A stretch of 64,000 nt of DNA from NCBI GenBank assembly GCA_017590115.1, contig JAGGNK010013558.1, positions 14,063,752 through 14,127,751 of the forward strand. The letters run 5' to 3'. Shown one piece after another: positions 60,601 to 64,000 of the stretch (the first letter of the stretch is position 1; each line of letters opens with the position of its first letter). A program made the position numbers and the translations under genes. The DNA is from Montifringilla adamsi. Taxonomy: Eukaryota; Chordata; Aves; Passeriformes; Passeridae. Below the pieces are notes generated by a model. It worked only from the letters and a program-made list of their open reading frames with translations. It was not told the DNA's origin and did no database searches.

Positions 60601-63600
60601 ATTAAAATGCATCTAGCTGTACCTGGAATATTTCTCTCATTAGGGACAGAATACAATCCCCTTGAAACAGCTACAACAGTCCTGTTGGGTGTATATTTTT
60701 TCCAGGCAGAACAAGCTGAATCTTCTGTATAGTTTGTTCTGTTGGAATTGGTAGAAGAGGTCTCTCCCCCATGGCTGGGGCAGGATGAGTCAAGACCTCC
60801 ACAGAGATAACTGCTGCTTCAAAAGTCAAGGACATTGATAAAGCTGAAGAAAGGCTTGAAGGAATAAGTGCTCAATCTTGCCACTACTACTGAGTTTCAG
60901 GGCAATTTTCAACGCAACATCTAGGTTATAAACATGAAAATATGGCATTCCAGACTCACAGCCATCTGAACGTGGCTGACGGTGAATGCTCATTTCTATC
61001 ATTTCTCACCAGGGTGAGTATTGATTTCATTTCTCACACTACACCAGTCACTTGACCAAACTGCAATCCAATATTTAATGTGTTAGTCACACTGGCTTGT
61101 GGGGGCCTGTGGTCTGTAGTCTATCATATGGTGACCTTTATGGTGACTGGCATAGCCTTAATCAGGACAGAAAATGCTGATATAGAGGTATTCACATCAT
61201 TACTTCTAGCACTGGAAATAGGGCTGTTGAAGGAGTAAGGTATGAGTAGAGTAGCATATACTGTTCCCTGTGGACAAGTGTAGTGATTTGTTGTACAGTT
61301 TAACATTGGGGGTTTTTTTTAAAGACAAGGACAAAAAGTTGGCTGCATAGGCAGCTGAGAGGAGGTAAATGCTCTGTTTTAGGTGAAGGAGTGCTCAGAA
61401 CAGAGGTATCAAGGCTGAAATTCCTCACATTAACTGCTCGCACAGCTTTTCCCAGCAACCTCATTCCACTCCAAAAGCACTGAGCAGAGAGTGTCAACCT
61501 CAAAATGAGGGATGAGCCAGTGACATTGTGAAGTGCTGCAAAAGCTTCATGTTTGCTCTGCTCAAGATGGAAGATACTCAAATATTCTGGGAGCACACAG
61601 ACATTAAAAATGGCCAGGAGAGCCCAGCCCACATGGAATTTGCAGTACAAACAGCTGACCTATGAGCTGGAAGGTCTCTGCTCCCATGAGAGGTCCTGAT
61701 AGCAGAAACTATTTTTCATTGAGACCAGTCTCACCCCTCAATGTCTCACCTCTCCCTGTAAGAAATAAATGAAAGGAATCAATATTTTTCCATGCTAATT
61801 TTGCCATTTGATAGCCTTCCTTTTAATCTTTGAACTCTTTCCACCTTCCAAACTATCCTTTCCTTCTATAAACATTATCACCTGCCCAAAACATTGTGCA
61901 GTTATTACATGAGCAGTATCGACATCCTCCAAGAAGAGTAAGAAGCTTTGATTGATGGTGAGGTCCTCTCCACTGTGAAGGGTTAACCTGAATCTCAAGC
62001 TCCCAGGCTGACCCTCAGTGAAAATTAATAGCTTGTATCTTTGTATCTGTTTAATATTCCTTTCCAGAACATTGCCAAATCATTTCATCTGTGCTTAAAT
62101 GGATCAGTGGTTTTCATCTTCAGTGTTTCCTCATTCCTCTTCTGGGTTTTACTAATTCTTTGTTGTTTGTAGGTATTTTTAAAATCAGAGAAGAAAGTTC
62201 ATTGCTTTTATTTTTATTTCACAAGGTTTTCATAAAGTTGGAAGTAAAGGACAGATATCACATTAAAAGATCTATGTTGTCTTGCTCCAACTAAAAAAGT
62301 GGACCACATCTATGCCTTTTATTAGCTGCATTACAGACATGGCAGTGTCATCATTTGCAGCTAATCAAAACATGCCAGTTGGGCACAGATTTTCTAAACA
62401 CATGTATCAGTCTTATTTGTCATGCAAGTCATAAATTTAAACTGATGCATCTGTTACAACCATTGGTGCAGGAGATGGAAAAGATCCATAGGGAGGCTTT
62501 CAGCTTTCCATTTAGTGCTAAAGTGGAACAGAACTCTATCAGATGTATTATTATTGTCATTATTATTTAATATCCCCCTCTGCCTCCCCCATGCATTAGC
62601 CACTTAACAGAAAGCATGAGTGCAGCCCTTGTCTCAGACTGCTTGCCATCCAAGTGACAGACTGGTGTCCAAGGGACAATAAAACATATTTCAAAGAGGA
62701 TGGCCGGGATCCTCCTGGAATGGCTGCATGGCTGCTCGGGAGAGGGGGGCCAGCTGGCTGGTGGACACAGAGGCATTTGGGGGTTGGAGTTGCTGCTGAA
62801 GTGTGAATATGATGGTGCATGAGTTTTCAAGAATGGCACGATGGTGAAGGAACTCATGGAGTGATTGTGAGCACTGATACTTCATTAGCATAGACACCAA
62901 GGAGTGACAGAAAGAAAGAAGCATAAGGAAATATATTGGAGATGCTGAATAACAGAGAGATGATGAACTGACCCAAGTGCTGCTGTAAATCTGGTCCTTA
63001 GGCCTGGGTTCAGCTGCTCTGCAAGCACTGGGCAGTGTCTAAACCTTGCATGCCCTCAGGCTTGCATTAGCCATGCTTCCAAGATCAAGAACTTTTTTCT
63101 GTCAACAACGCTCCTGACAACTCCAGCTTGAGGTCTGTTCTTGTGCCGTTTCTGCAGGACTCACATGCTTGACTTGGAAAAAAAATCCTTTCTTCATTAC
63201 ACTTTGCAGAGTTAACAAGTTTCCAAGAAAACCTTATGTACATCAACCTTGGGCAAAGGCAAGGGACATTCTTTGTGCTTCCAGGAGACCCCTGGAGCCC
63301 AGTGATGGCCACATTCATCACCCAGATGAGCTTTCCTTGGGAAAGCATACTTTGAATTTGTTCAGACCTTAATGAGTTATCTACGAACCATCAAATATTT
63401 CACATTCCATATGGATCATCCAGGTTTCCTAAATGACACCATCAGCTAGGGTGGCTGCAAGGAGGATCGTAAATAACTCCCTCAGTTTAATGAGTTACAG
63501 TCTGAGGAAAGGCTGTTCTACCAGGTAATGAGTCACAGCTTCACTTTGTTGTAGATCAGCTGAGACACTTGATTTACTGTGAGGGTTACCTGTATTAAAA

Positions 63601-64000
63601 CTAATCAGAGGCTATCGTGGAAACCCAAACAGACCCAACCTACCACAATTTAATCTCCCCACAAATAAAACCTACTCATAAATCACAGATAGCATGTAAA
63701 TGTGTCCCTCTAATGCTTCTGCTAGGAAACCTAAACCCACAAAAAGCTCAGAAGGATGTGAAAACTGTGGTGATGTTGGTGGTATCAGGCTAATTCATAG
63801 CACAGGAGATGTAAGATACATTCTGATGGCTAAATAATCAAGATAGAGAAAGCAATTTGACTGCTATGCTGAAATCTGTTTTCCTTTTGAAATGTAAAAT
63901 TGACACATTTTTACACTTTTATGGACCTTCCCAGAAAAACAGAGAAAATTATAGATAAAGGTATTAAAATTGTCATTGTAATTTTTACTTACTGAAAGGA
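60601..64000. other. No gene visible; unique non-coding sequence
   Basis: A 116-codon minus-strand frame (61300-61650) and several shorter ones show no known domain. A short TTATTATT run lies near 62545-62570. I see no RNA gene, promoter or recognisable repeat in the remainder. Confidence 0.6.

Noticed and set aside
1..64000. CRISPR arrays, bacterial operons, rRNA or tRNA genes, telomere repeats
   Set aside because: None seen by eye on either strand. Repeat content and base composition are those of a vertebrate chromosome.

Overview
The window looks like a stretch of bird nuclear DNA, most likely from a songbird, that is almost or entirely non-protein-coding. The evidence for a bird is the repeat content: truncated CR1 LINE 3' ends (about 961-1165, 19134-19200 and 53145-53272) with the typical avian tail ending in a TTCTATGATTCTA-like motif, and endogenous-retrovirus LTRs of types I recognise from bird genomes (42585-43151, 54802-55120, and a remnant from 60378). 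There are no bacterial gene arrays, operons, rRNA, tRNA or CRISPR arrays. Stop-free frames rarely exceed 150 codons, overlap on both strands, and match no protein family I know, so I treat them as chance. The sequence would fit a long intron or a gene-poor intergenic region.

Layout. 1-11.7 kb: an old CR1 fragment, an old L2/MIR-like fragment near 2.5 kb, a striking 22-bp palindrome inside a direct repeat at 3.7 kb, and an A/T-rich homeodomain-core segment at 5.2 kb. 11.7-25 kb: an A42 tract, a second large palindrome at 21.34 kb, a CR1 tail at 19.1 kb and a 31-bp tandem duplication at 22.2 kb. 24.9-26 kb: a T-rich tract and an A-rich tract in opposite polarity around 0.7 kb of GC-richer sequence. 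26-42 kb: mostly unique sequence with ancient repeat remnants, one well-formed candidate exon (39878-39981, +) and a conserved-enhancer-like block (about 41040-41620). 42.5-55.2 kb: two solo LTRs in minus orientation, a purine-only GGAAG tract and a small CpG-richer patch at 54.45-54.8 kb. 55.2-64 kb: unique sequence, one candidate exon with an excellent acceptor (58932-59007), and an LTR remnant at 60.4 kb.

No set of genes working together can be shown here, and I found no new biological system. The most useful leads are two palindrome-in-direct-repeat structures that look like template-switch mutations, a few splice-bounded open segments, and the enhancer-like block with a 16-bp TAAT/ATTA palindrome. 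All family assignments come from recall and pattern recognition, without alignment.
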